Shown: one piece after another, positions 12,204 to 22,585 of the stretch
How positions within the stretch are numbered: the first letter of the stretch is position 1
Layout: the number at the start of each line of letters is the position of its first letter
Assembly: GCA_964019135.1 (NCBI GenBank)
Contig: OZ025263.1
Location: 35,194,133-35,258,132, forward strand
Direction of reading: 5' to 3'
DNA: 64,000 nt
Source of the DNA: Arenicola marina
Lineage: Eukaryota > Annelida > Polychaeta > Arenicolidae
Notes under the pieces: generated by a model
Told to the model about the DNA's origin: nothing
The model's input: the letters and a program-made list of their open reading frames with translations, nothing else
Databases searched by the model: none
Translations under genes and position numbers: made by a program

Positions 12204-13828
12204 TCCAGGGGAGTGTCCGGGCGTTCTGAGGGGGCTCTCAGAGGATGTCTAGGGGAGTGTCCGGGCGTTCTGAGGGGGCTCTCAGAGGATGTCTAGGGGA
12301 GTGTCCGGGCGTTCTGAGGGGGCTTTCAGAGGATGTCTAGGGGAGTGTCCGGGCGTTCTGAGGGGGCTCTCACAGGATGTCTAGGGGAGTGTCCGGGCGT
12401 TCTGAGGGGGCTCTCAGAGGATGTCTAGGGGAGTGTCCGGGCGTTCTGAGGGGGATGTCTAGGGGATGTCCAGGGGAGTGTCCGGGCGTTCTGAGGGGGC
12501 TCTCAGAGGATGTCTAGGGGATGTCTAGGGGAGTGTCCGGGCGTTCTCAGGGGGCTCTCAGAGGATGTCCAGGGGAGTGTCCGGGCGTTCTCAGGGGGCT
12601 CTCAGGGGGCTCTCAGAGGATGTCTAGGGGAGTGTCCGGGCGTTCTCAGGGGGCTCTCAGAGAATGTCTAGGGGATGTCTGGGGGAGTGTCCGGGCGTTC
12701 TGAGGGGGCTCTCAGAGGATGTCTAGGGGATGTCTAGGGGAGTGTCCGGGCGTTCTCATGGGGCTCTCAGAGGATGTCTAGGGGATGTCCAGGGGAGTGT
12801 CCGGGCGTTCTGAGGGGGCTCTCAGAGGATGTCTAGGGGATGTCCAGGGGAGTGTCCGGGCGTTCTGAGGGGGCTCTCAGAGGATGTCTAGGGGATATCC
12901 AGGGGAGTGTCCGGGCGTTCTCAGGGGGCTCTCAGAGGATGTCTAGGGGATGTCTAGGGGAGTGTCCGGGCGTTCTGAGGGGGCTCTCAGAGGATGTCTA
13001 GGGGATGTTCAGGGGAGTGTCCGGGCGTTCTGAGGGGGCTCTCAGAGGATGTCTAGGGGATATCCAGGGGAGTGTCCGGGCGTTCTCAGGGGGCTCTCAG
13101 AGGATGTCTAGGGGATGTCCAGGGGAGTGTCCGGGCGTTCTCAGGGGGCTCTCAGAGGATGTCTAGGGGAGTGTCCGGGCGTTCTCAGGGGGCTCTCAGA
13201 GGATGTCCAGGGGAGTGTCCGGGCGTTCTGAGGGGGCTCTCAGAGGATGTCTAGGGGATGTCCAGGGGAGTGTCCGGGCGTTCTGAGGGGGCTCTCAGAG
13301 GATGTCTAGGGGATGTCTAGGGGAGTGTCCGGGCGTTCTCAGGGGGCTCTCAGAGGATGTCCAGGGGAGTGTCCGGGCGTTCTGAGGGGGCTCTCAGAGG
13401 ATGTCTAGGGATGTCTAGGGGAGTGTCCGGGCGTTCTCAGGGGGCTCTCAGAGGATGTCTAGGGGATATCCTGGGGAGTGTCCGGGCGTACTCAAGGGGC
13501 TCTCAGAGGATGCCTAGGGGATATCCTGGGGAGTGTCCGGGCGTTCTCAGGGGGCTCTCAGAGGATGTCTAGGGGAGTGTCAGGGCGTTCTCAGGGGGCT
13601 CTCAGAGGATGTCCAGGGGAGTGTCCGGGCGTTCTGAGGGGACTCTCAGAGGATGTCTAGGGGATGTCCAGGGGAGTGTCCGGGCGTTCTCAGGGGGCTC
13701 TCAGAGGATGTCTAGGGGATATCCAGGGGAGTGTCCGGGCGTTCTCAGGGGGCTCTCAGAGGATGTCTAGGGGATGTCTAGGGGAGTGTCCGGGCGTTCT
13801 CAGGAAGCTCTCAGAGGATGTCTAGGGA
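12204..13828. repeat. 44/55-bp minisatellite
   Basis: The basic unit is 44 bp (GGATGTCTAGGGGAGTGTCC, then GGGCGTTCTSAGGGGGCTCTCAGA). Many units have an extra 11-bp ATGTCYAGGGG block, giving 55 bp. The switch between CTCAGG and CTGAGG is the other common variant. Two units of this same family also sit inside the Gypsy fossil at 14701-14808. Confidence 0.95.
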
Positions 13829-14319
13829 CATCAGGGGGCAATTCACTTTCAGTATGAGTAAAATTGCTTACATCTGTCGTTCTTAAAAACACCCGTTATA
13901 ATAATTGCCTTGGTATTGTCTGATTACGACATGCCAGTTGATCTCTAATACTAATTCTAATACACTAATACAGCTCTTACGACACCTCGCATTACACCCA
14001 ATAATGTGTAAATGGTTTCAATCGTAAGTTGTACAAAAGAAAGCTTGCCGCGAGCTGTGAGCGGTACAACATGCTCATATCCAGAATCGAGAAGCAGCTT
14101 AACACTTAATTTAAGAATTATTAAACAGCAAAAGACTTTTTATTTGCAAGGCGCAACAACTTGCCACACCATGAGAGCGTACTGAGGATCAAACATCGAA
14201 GCATCACCATTTCCAGAAATGGATTATTTGTGAGTTCCCTCGCGTATGTTAAACCATGCCAGAGACCAATCGCCGCTCTGTATTGTGACACGCTAATCAT
14301 AGCTGTCAAAAGTCAACTG
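13829..14319. other. Unique spacer, nothing recognised
   Basis: About 490 bp between the 44/55-bp array and the Gypsy fossil. It has ordinary composition; no gene, RNA or repeat was seen. Confidence 0.4.
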
Positions 14320-15900
14320 TGACAGGCCAGGGTTAATGGGGGAGGTACTTCGAGCTCTTGATGTGACAGGGAGACAAGGGGACAAGGCATGGTCACCGCC
14401 TTTACTAGATACGTCACCATTCTATTGGTTAGGCATGCGACGTGACGCAGAGGAGTGGTGCCGATGCTGCACTATCTGCTGCGCCAAGAAGGGACCACAA
14501 CGTCAAGGTAGGGCCCCAATGCAGTTGTACCAAGTTGGAGCACCAATGGAGAGAGTAGCCGTGGATATCGCTGGCCCGCTACCGCTTTCAACTTCCGGTA
14601 GTCGCTACATTTGCGTAGCTATGGACTATTACACCAAATGGCCAGAAGCGTACGCGATCCCCAATCAGGAAGCTACCACTGTGGGCAGTGCACTGCTGGG
14701 TTTCAGAGGATGTCTAGGGGAGTGTCCGGGCGTTCTCAGGGGGCTCTCAGAGGATGTCTAGGGGATGTCCAGGGGAGTGTCCGGGCGTTCTCAGGGGGCT
14801 CTCAGGTACAGGAAGCTACCACTGTGGGCAGTGCACTGCTGGGATTCTTCTGGCGCTTTGGAATGCCCGAGGAACTGCATTCCGATCAAGGAAGAACCTT
14901 TTTGAGTCTGCTGTCTGCAAGCAGTTTTGCCGTCTGTTAGGAATCCAGAAGACGAGAACAACTCCTCTACGGCCACAATCTGGCGGCGTGATTGAGAAGT
15001 TTAATGGGACCCTCGGACAAGAGCTAGCGAAATACTGTCAAACTGGACAGGCTGGCTGGGCAGAGATGCTGGCACCGCTGTTGATGGCGTACAGATCATG
15101 TGAGCATGGTTCTACGGCATATACACCGGCAAAGCTGATGCTTGGGCGGGAATGGCGCTTGCCTGTCGACTTACTGACCGGAAGACGACCAGATGAGGAG
15201 TTCCCGAGGGACATCTCGAGCTACGTCCGAGAACTACAGGAAGGGATGGGAGAGGCGCATCATCGAGAACGAGAAGGTCTCTGGAGAGACTATGAAAAGA
15301 AGACATGACTTGAAGGCCAGTGAAGTGACCTTCCAGAAAGACCATCATGTCTGGCTGTACAACCCTCGGCGGAAGAAGGGTCTATCTCCGAAGTTGAGGA
15401 GCCACTGGGAGGTGCCGTATGTCATTGTCGATCGTCTGTCCGACGTGACTTTCCGCACACGAGCCGGACGCAGTAAGGTGAAAATCGTCCACGCCAATCG
15501 GTTGTGGCGGTACCAGGGACCTGGGCGATATACCTGGGCGATACGGACGTTCCGGAACCCCTCTAGCCCTCTACCTTGTCTGTGGGAGCAGATCCCGTAC
15601 CAGTGAATGATGACAGATGAAGATGCTGATACTGCGAACTCCACAGAGCGTGTGGAACGCGGTGCAGTTGATCGGAGCGCACCCGAACTGAGGCGGTCCA
15701 CCAGGCAACGCAGGAAACCGACAAGATTTGAGGACTTTATTCGATATTGATGTTATTGTGATATTGTAATAATTTAGTTTGATTGTTCTTCGGCGGATGA
15801 TTTATATCTATTTCGCTTTGTTCGCTAATGTTGCTGTTCATGAAGATCTACCTTGTCGGGACGTCCAAAGCTAAGCAGGGGGCAGTGTTATACTGTGGCA
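14320..15900 (+). mobile_element. Ty3/Gypsy LTR retrotransposon fossil: integrase region and probable start of the 3' LTR
   Basis: Translated pieces show the integrase part of a Gypsy pol: the end of the zinc-binding domain (EEWCRCCTICC), the catalytic core with the first Asp in VDIAGPLP, YICVAMDYYTKWPEAYAI, the second Asp in ELHSDQGRTF and the Glu in PQSGGVIEKFNGTL, then the C-terminal domain with HANRLWRYQGPG. A purine tract (AGCAGGGGGCAG) followed by TGTTATAC near 15886 looks like the polypurine tract and the start of the 3' LTR; the far LTR end is not resolved. Gag, protease, reverse transcriptase and the 5' LTR are not seen. The copy is broken, with a few breaks, and contains a minisatellite insertion at 14701-14808. 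It is moderately old. Confidence 0.85.
14666..14843. repeat. Minisatellite insertion inside the Gypsy fossil, flanked by a 35-bp direct duplication
   Basis: Two units of the 44/55-bp minisatellite (insert 14701-14808, 108 bp) lie within the Gypsy fossil. The 35 bp before the insert (14666-14700) recur exactly after it (14809-14843). The parent array ends about 870 bp upstream at 13828. A duplication this long is unlike a transposase target-site duplication and suggests templated repair or local duplication. Confidence 0.9.
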
Positions 15901-18436
15901 TCCGATAGATTGGAGACAAACAAGGCCTCGGTGGGGGAGCAGGGGGGAAATCGGACGGGTGGGGCTTAATGGTAAACGAAACGGCAGTTGAGGAAAAGGA
16001 AAACGGGTGTTTGTAATGCGAGAGACTGACACGCTGTGTAAAAGTATTTGATGTATTAGGTGTAGTCGAATTCACTTTGGCTCCTAAAGTTTTACTGGGC
16101 TCAAAAACTGTGGGTACCACCACAACTGGGGGTGTGTCTCCAGTCCTCCCCTAACTTAGGGTGTCTCCCCTCTCCTAATTTCGGGTAACGCCCGAACTTG
16201 GCTTGTACACCACCCCTCCCGGCCTACGACCCCCTAAAAGATTTATTTAAAGTAGTAGGGGCGAATCTAGGAACATGGGAACGTTGAGGTGCGGGGGGGG
16301 GGGGGGGGGTATTTGGGGCACCGCCACCGCCAAGTCACTCTACAGTAGTAGGGGCAGATCTAGGAATTTGAAAAGGGGGGAGGTAATTGATCTTGCGTTT
16401 GGGGGGGGCGGGGGCGTGGGATGGGGGGTGAAAATGACCGGCAGTGTCCACCAATGTTGTTTTACTCCTCCCATCCCTCTTGGATCCTACATAAGTATTC
16501 GAATCCATTCATACGATATGGATAAAAGCCTCAACAATCGATTGCGTTGTGAATATCGGACCATGTATGGAAAAGTCCGTCAAACCTGAGACCCATCCGA
16601 CTCGCCATGCAACTACACTGTGTCAATCGACAGCCGGAAAACAGGAGAGGTTCCTAATTTAATATTTCGTAGAAACTTTAATATACAAAGTATTTTTTCT
16701 GTGTCTCTTGTTTTTTGTAGATAAATTAATAACCCTCTATCACGCACATAGGAAATATGAGCATGTGGGTCACAATTCGCAGTGCGGGTCTCAACTGCCT
16801 CGCCTCCCTGCCCTTTCGCTTAAAGCTTCAAGTAAAAATACGTTGCTTCACCATAAAAGTATGTTCCAATTAACAGATTTTGTTAGATTTTAGAAAGGTC
16901 ACTCCTAGATACCTGAAAAAACAAGTTTGACTAGGATTGCAGTTTGTTTTGAGTGTATCACTATGTTGCCCGGACTACTTCCAGTATCTCACGGTGTAAC
17001 AAAAATTAGGTTTCAACTAGAAGGTCAGCAAATTTAGTTGATTTTCATTGAATACAAATGGCGTCGGGAACGGGAAATAAACAGGGCTTACCGTGTTACG
17101 TAACAACAGCCATAGCTATTTCCGAAATATGTCCTTTCTGAGTGTGTCCTTTCCGCTGGTTTCAGCTAATTGGCCAGGCCTCTGTCAGCCCGACCCAACG
17201 AAATGTATCAATGAGGATAATGAGCCTGCTGAGGTGCGAAAGGTGTTTACTCTCTTCCCTATTCCGCCGCTTCACCTCAACTCATTCCACTCTCCAGTGC
17301 CCGAAAAGTCAATTTTGTCGTTTCCTGTTGATTTAGGCTTCGCTGTTCTCAGGGCGGATGGACGCTTCCTGGCGCACTACTACTACGGACCAGGGTTGCC
17401 TCGCGCTCCTCCAACAGGCAAAGAACGAGGAAAAACCTGTGTTGTGAAGAGTGGAGGGTTCACGCCGTGTATATATATGGGCCGAGGGGAGGCGGCGCAG
17501 ATAACACGCCGAGCACGTACAACGGTCGTCGTTGGATCAGGCATAAAGAAAAAACTGGTTGGTGTGGCGGTTTATATGTGACAATCCGCGTGAGGCACTT
17601 ACCTGCCTCTTGAAGGGCGTGTCTTCATTAAGCCTCGTCAAATCTAACTGTAACAAGATGTCAGATGTCAGCGTGATGTCAGGGCTAAGGCTAAATATTT
17701 AGTGGCCAATAGGGCCTTGCCAAAATCGTTAAGGAAAACCATTCAACATTGAACACATGAAGTTTTGTTTTAATAAAGGATTTTGCCGAGAGTATACAAC
17801 TATATGAAAGCTAGTTAAAGTTCGCTGCAAATAAAAGGGCCAGACCACGGTAAGATAATTGGGGTGTGAATTAAATTAGGTGATAATTTGGTAACCGCGC
17901 ATAATATATTAGTAATATAACGCCTATTGTATTGTAAAATTATACACACAGAGCTATGAACACATGATCGGGTAACCTCACAAAAGTTGCATTGCTTACG
18001 GTTACAATTTCTTTCAAGATATTGATTTTGGTCCGGGAGGGGCGGGGGGGGGGGCGTTGTGTGGGGTGGGGCAATACGTATTTTATATGACGGATATACG
18101 CGTACAGCATACAGTAATTTACGCATATATACCTTCAAAATTATTCGTACTGCACACATTGTCTGATATTGTAAGTACCAGCTGTTAAAGAAAATGTTTG
18201 CATTATTTTTTCTTCACGTTATAGGGCAACATTTCGTATTTTTGATGACTTAATAAACAAGAAAGTCATATTTTCTCGCGTCTTTCTGGCATAAAAGATC
18301 CCTTGCAATATTTATTGCACGTATTTGTACTTATGCAATTAGGACTAAAATATATCATTTCCAGATCCATTTCAGGTCTTTCAAAAAGCCAACTTGTTGT
18401 TCTGTATGAGTAACTAAGATAACAATGACCTAGTTT
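15901..18436. other. Unique region with G-runs, no gene recognised
   Basis: About 2.5 kb. A direct repeat of about 20 bp (AGTAGTAGGGGC.GATCTAGG) occurs at 16253 and 16346, each followed by a long G-run, which may mark the ends of a small mobile element. Another G-run is near 18040. The longest open frame (17093-17581, 162 codons) has no recognisable motif, and I do not call it a gene. Confidence 0.4.
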
Positions 18437-18553
18437 GTTGATAGTGGCACCGCGGGAGGTATTTACTGGGTGTATGTCGATAGTGGCACCGCGGGACGTA
18501 TTTACTGGGTGCATGTTGATAGTGGCACCGCGGGAGGTATTTACTGGGTGTAG
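18437..18553. repeat. 39-bp minisatellite, 3 units
   Basis: Three near-identical 39-bp units containing GATAGTGGCACCGCGGGA and GTATTTACTGGGTG. As 39 is a multiple of three, 13-residue repeats appear in several frames on both strands; no gene context supports translation. Confidence 0.9.
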
Positions 18554-19331
18554 GTGCCGCCCCTCTTGTCTTCTTGGCAAGGCACGTGGCGCCCATGTGT
18601 CTGTCTGCCCAGCATCGCAAGCATTGAATAATGACTAAAGACAATAGCAATGAAAAGTCATGTAAAGAGTAAATGTAAAGCTTCTAATACTTGGACCACT
18701 GAGACAACGTACATGAAGAGATCTCACCGGGTGGATAGCCCGCTACTCAGGTTAATTGTCACCAACACCGGGGATGGGAGTGAGTACTATAACAGCCAGT
18801 TCGTGGTGGTCTGATACCCTGTCATCATTACCCCGACAATATCCCCGTCTACCCCCCGACACGACCCAAAGTCAGCCCCGGATCGACGCTTCTCGAGCTA
18901 GCCCCCGCCTCCCACGCCCCCCCCCCCCACGACCCCCGGGTAGAGTGCGAGTGCTTACCTATCTGCTAGGTCGAATGAGAAAAACCCACGTGCTCAGGTC
19001 TTGGACTGTGGACGGCGTCATATCAATTATACTTCCTTGCACAAAAAACGTCACCGACGACCGTGTTGAGAAATCGGTAATGAAAGTAGTTAGCACGTCT
19101 GACCGTCAGCTAGGCAATTAGTTAAGGTGTGACCGGGTGGAGTGTAGAGGAGTGTGACATATTACTGATTTGAGCACGTTCACCATAGTCATCTGAGGCG
19201 TAATCGTAGCAAGCGATCTTAACGCTGATTGTAATGCCACTACATTCAGCTTGGTACTCGGCCTCAGACAAATATATCTGGACGTCGGGTATTACGTTTA
19301 TCTTACCAAATGTACCATGAATGTTGTATGG
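18554..19331. other. Unique spacer, nothing recognised
   Basis: About 780 bp with a C-run near 18915-18935 and a 121-codon frame without recognisable motifs. No gene is supported. Confidence 0.4.
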
Positions 19332-19594
19332 GCGCTGTAATGGCCACTTCATAAGGCGCTGTAATGGCCACTTCATAAGGCGCTGTAATGGCCGCTTCAT
19401 AAAGCGATATAATGACCACTTCATAAAGCGATGTAATAACAACTTCATAAAGCGATGTAATGATCACTTCATAAAGCGATGTAATGACCACTTCATAAAG
19501 CGATGTAATGACCACTCCATATAACGCTGTAATGACCACTCCATAAAGCGATGTAATGACAACTCCATAAAGCGATGTAATGGCCACTTCATAA
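19332..19594. repeat. 24-bp minisatellite, 11 units
   Basis: Eleven 24-bp units of the form GCGATGTAATGACCACTTCA plus TAAA. Units near the left end carry GCTGTAATGGCC instead of GATGTAATGACC. 24 is eight codons, so both strands show 8-residue repeats (VVITSLYE on the minus strand). Confidence 0.92.
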
Positions 19595-20214
19595 AGACTA
19601 TGTTAAAAGTAAACTCACTTTTTTTCTCTTTTGTAAAGTACGCTTTACTCTTTCACTCACTCGTTGCGCACTTTAAATCGTAAATGGTAAATTAGCTTCT
19701 GACTGCCTATAATGTGTCCCCAGGCCAGAGGACATTCCATAGCTGAATGATTACATATTGCCACCTGCTGTTAGCAAAAGGTTATATCATACATAATTTG
19801 GTAAGGTAAGCTGAACATTGTGGTTCTGTCTGCATATGAATCACGTCTCCACAATTCGCTTATGACCCCCATACATATAAGAGATTATATCACCGGACCT
19901 TGCGCGGATACTGCCGACAAGCACGCTCTTCGCTTCCACAAGTGGCCGCTCTTCCACATTTTACCAGGCAACTTTTTTAACTGAAGAATTTTTGTTACCT
20001 AGTATCCCTACTTAGATGATGAACCTGAATGGCTGGTCATACCGAGCGCCTTGCAGATAGACAGCTCTGACTTCACAATCACCTCTCCTTGTAAACTGTT
20101 CCGCAGCTTGCTAGATATCACTGAATGGTGAGTAGAATGGTGGGCCGAGCACCGAATGTCGGGGGTCGGCTTGTCATAAAAAAACGGATGACATATTTTT
20201 GGTATGCATGGAGC
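19595..20214. other. Unique spacer, nothing recognised
   Basis: About 620 bp of AT-rich to neutral sequence without a gene, RNA or tandem repeat that I can identify. Confidence 0.4.
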
Positions 20215-20645
20215 CAGATCAGTGGTTTTAGCGTCGGGGGCTGTGGCTCTCGGTGCCGGGCTATGACTCTGGGCGTCGGGCTGTGGCTCTCGGTGCCGGG
20301 CTATGGCTGGGCGTCGGGCTGTGGCTCTCGGTGCCGGGCTATGGCTGGGCGTCGGGCTGTGGCTCTCGGTGCCGGGCTATGAATCTGGGCGTCGGGCTGT
20401 GGCTCTCGGTGCCGGGCTATGGCTCTGGGCGTCGGGCTGTGGCTCTCGGTGCCGGGCTATGTCTCTGGGCGTCGGGCTGTGGCTCTCGGTGCCGGGCTAT
20501 GGCTGGGCGTTGGGCTGTGGCTCTCGGTGCCGGGCTATGGCTGGGCGTCGGGCTGTGGCTCTCGGTGCCGGGCTATGGCTCTGGGCGTCGGGCTGTGGCT
20601 CTCGGTGCCGGGCTATGTCTCTGGGCGTCGGGCTGTGGACTATGG
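20215..20645. repeat. 38/40-bp GC-rich minisatellite, about 11 units
   Basis: Units read GGCTCTGGGCGTCGGGCTGT followed by GGCTCTCGGTGCCGGGCTAT (40 bp), or lack two bases in the GGCTCTGGGCG part (38 bp). Diverged copies of the same unit occur in inverted orientation at about 21080-21175 and 21830-21915. Confidence 0.93.
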
Positions 20646-20689
20646 CTCCGTGCCCCGCGCTGAAATCGAGAAGGCGAGGCCGATAACGC

Positions 20690-21920
20690 TAGGGCCAGAA
20701 TGCGAGATCGCGAGGGCGAGATCGCGAGGGCAAGAGCGCGAGCCCTCGCATGCTAGTGATCTTGCGATATCGCCCTCACAATCTCGCGTTCTTGCCCTCG
20801 CCAACAGGATCTCGCCATCACGATTTCGCCCTCGCGTTCTCGCCCTCGCCCTCGCCATCGCGATCTCGCCATCACGATCTCGCCCTCGCGATCTCGCGAT
20901 CTCGCCCTCGCGATCTCGCCCTCACGATCTCGCCCTCGCGATTTTTCCCTCGCGATCTCGCCATCACGATCTCGCCCTCGCGTTCCTGCGATCTCGCCTT
21001 CGCGTTCTCGCGATCTTGCCCTCGCGTTCCCGCGATCTTGCCCTCGCGTTCCCGCGATCTCGCCCTCGCGTTCTCAGATCTACAGCCCTGAGCCATAGCC
21101 CAACGTCCGGAGCCATAGCCCAGTGCCAAGGGCCAGAGCCCAGCACCGAGAGCCACAGCCCGACGCCCGACGCCCTCGCCATCTCGCCATCGCGATCTCG
21201 CCATCGCAATCTCGCCATCACGATTTCGCCATCGCGATCTCGCCATCGCGATCTCGCCCTCGCGTTCTCGCCCTCGCCATCTCGCCATCGCGATCTTGCC
21301 ATCACGATCTCGCCCTCGCGTTCTCGCGATCTCGCCCCGGCGATCTCGCCCTCGCGTTCTCGCGATCTCGCCCCGGCGATCTCGCCCTCGCGTTCTCGCC
21401 CTCGCGTTCTCGCGATCTCGCCCTCGCGATCTCGCCCTCGCGTTCTCGCTATCTTGCCCTCGCGTTCTCGCGATCTCGCCCTCGCGTTTCTGCGATCTCG
21501 CCCTCGCGATCTCGCCCTCGCGTTCTCGCGATCTCGCCCTCGCGTTCTCGCCCTCGCGTTCTCGCGATCTCGCCCTCGCGATCTCGCCCTCGCGTTCTCG
21601 CTATCTTGCCCTCGCGTTCTCGCGATCTCGCCCTCGCGTTTCCGCGATCTCGCCCTCGCGATCTCGCCCTCGCGTTCTCGCGATCTCGCCCTCGCGTTCT
21701 CGCGATCTCGCCCTCGCGTTCTCGCAATCTTTCCCTCGCGATCTCGCCCTCGCGTTCTCGCGATCTTGCCCTCGCGTTCCCGCGATCTTTCCCTCGCGTT
21801 CCCGCGATCTCGCCCTCGCGTTCTTGTCACAGCCCTGAGCCATAGCCCAAGGCCCGGAGCCATAGTCCAATGCCAGGAGCCATATCCCGGAGCCTAATCC
21901 CGCAGCCAAGAGCCATAGAC
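20690..21920. repeat. CpG-rich 12-bp mosaic repeat with embedded inverted copies of the 38/40-bp unit
   Basis: The region is built of short blocks such as CGCGATCTCGCC and CTCGCGTTCTCG, rich in TCGCGA palindromes and CpG. It is interrupted at about 21080-21175 and closed at about 21830-21920 by inverted copies of the preceding 38/40-bp unit (CCGAGAGCCACAGCCCGACG). The segments ending near 21100 and near 21850 resemble each other, suggesting a block duplication of about 0.75 kb. Arg/Ser/Leu/Ala-rich frames up to 492 codons run through it on both strands and are by-products of a stop-free unit. Confidence 0.9.
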
Positions 21921-22239
21921 CGGAGCTCGAAACAGATTCGCTCGAGTGTTACTCATTTTCGCTTGAAGTTCGCGAAAAGGATAAAACGTTATCGTGCACG
22001 TTACCTATTTCCGTTTTGTACTTTACAAAAGGGTAAAAGGTATCGCGCTGGTGTTACCCACTTTCATGTTGCTCCTTTCAGAAAGAACAAACGGTTTCTG
22101 ATGACTTTTACCTTTTTGGCTTTTTCATGTTTCTAAACGGTAATGGGAAAAGGAATTGCCGAAACACTTTTCTGCTTACCTATTTGAAACAGAAAATTGA
22201 AAAAGGGAAAATTGAGCTTTCATGATGTTTAGAAGCAAA
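21921..22239. other. AT-rich stretch with a degenerate repeat of about 50 bp
   Basis: Three loosely similar units contain GTGTTAC(T/C)CA(T/C)TTTC or GTTACCTATTTC, followed by a purine-rich half such as ACAAAAGGGTAAAAGG. Each may form a weak hairpin. No gene was seen. Confidence 0.4.
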
Positions 22240-22585
22240 AGGAAGAATGAATCTTCAACAGTGCACCTCGGGGAGTGTGGAAGAGGAGATTCATTTCATT
22301 TTACATTGCGAAAAATTCTCTAGTCAGAGAAAAATGCTTAAAGCCGAATTTATGGGGTTGGGGTTATCTTATAGTGGGGAGGGACGAAAAGGCTCTAATG
22401 ACCTGCTGTCAAGCGATCACCCTGCGGCACTAGTCGGTAAATGTATCGACGTAGCCATGAAACTACGTGTGTGAATACGTTTTGCACAGTTTTCTCTTTC
22501 TATGTGTTTTTTGTTACATGGCAAGACGCGTGTACTTACATGACGTAGACCAATAAAGAATTGAAGTGAAATGAAGTGAATAAAC
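22240..22585 (+). mobile_element. Short 3' fragment of a CR1/L2-type LINE
   Basis: A frame at 22247-22474 encodes a zinc-knuckle tail, CTSGSVEEEIHFILHC, close to the C-x2-C..VEDEIHF...C pattern at the C-terminus of CR1/L2/jockey-type LINE proteins; the first cysteines of the pattern are missing or diverged. A stop is followed by about 75 bp of 3' UTR, an AATAAA near 22553 and a short TGAAGTGAAATGAAGTGAA tail. LINEs of the CR1/L2 group end in such microsatellite-like tails rather than in poly(A). The insert is strongly 5'-truncated and the exact left border is uncertain. Confidence 0.65.

Noticed and set aside
12521-13660. Several frames of about 60-71 codons (SRGVSGRSQGALRG type)
   Set aside because: By-products of the 44/55-bp minisatellite.
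17093-17581. 162-codon open frame
   Set aside because: No recognisable motif; composition is like the surrounding non-coding DNA.
20419-21897. 492-codon Arg/Ser/Leu/Ala-rich frame and opposite-strand frame of 299 codons
   Set aside because: Both come from the stop-free CpG-rich repeat; composition changes exactly at repeat borders.
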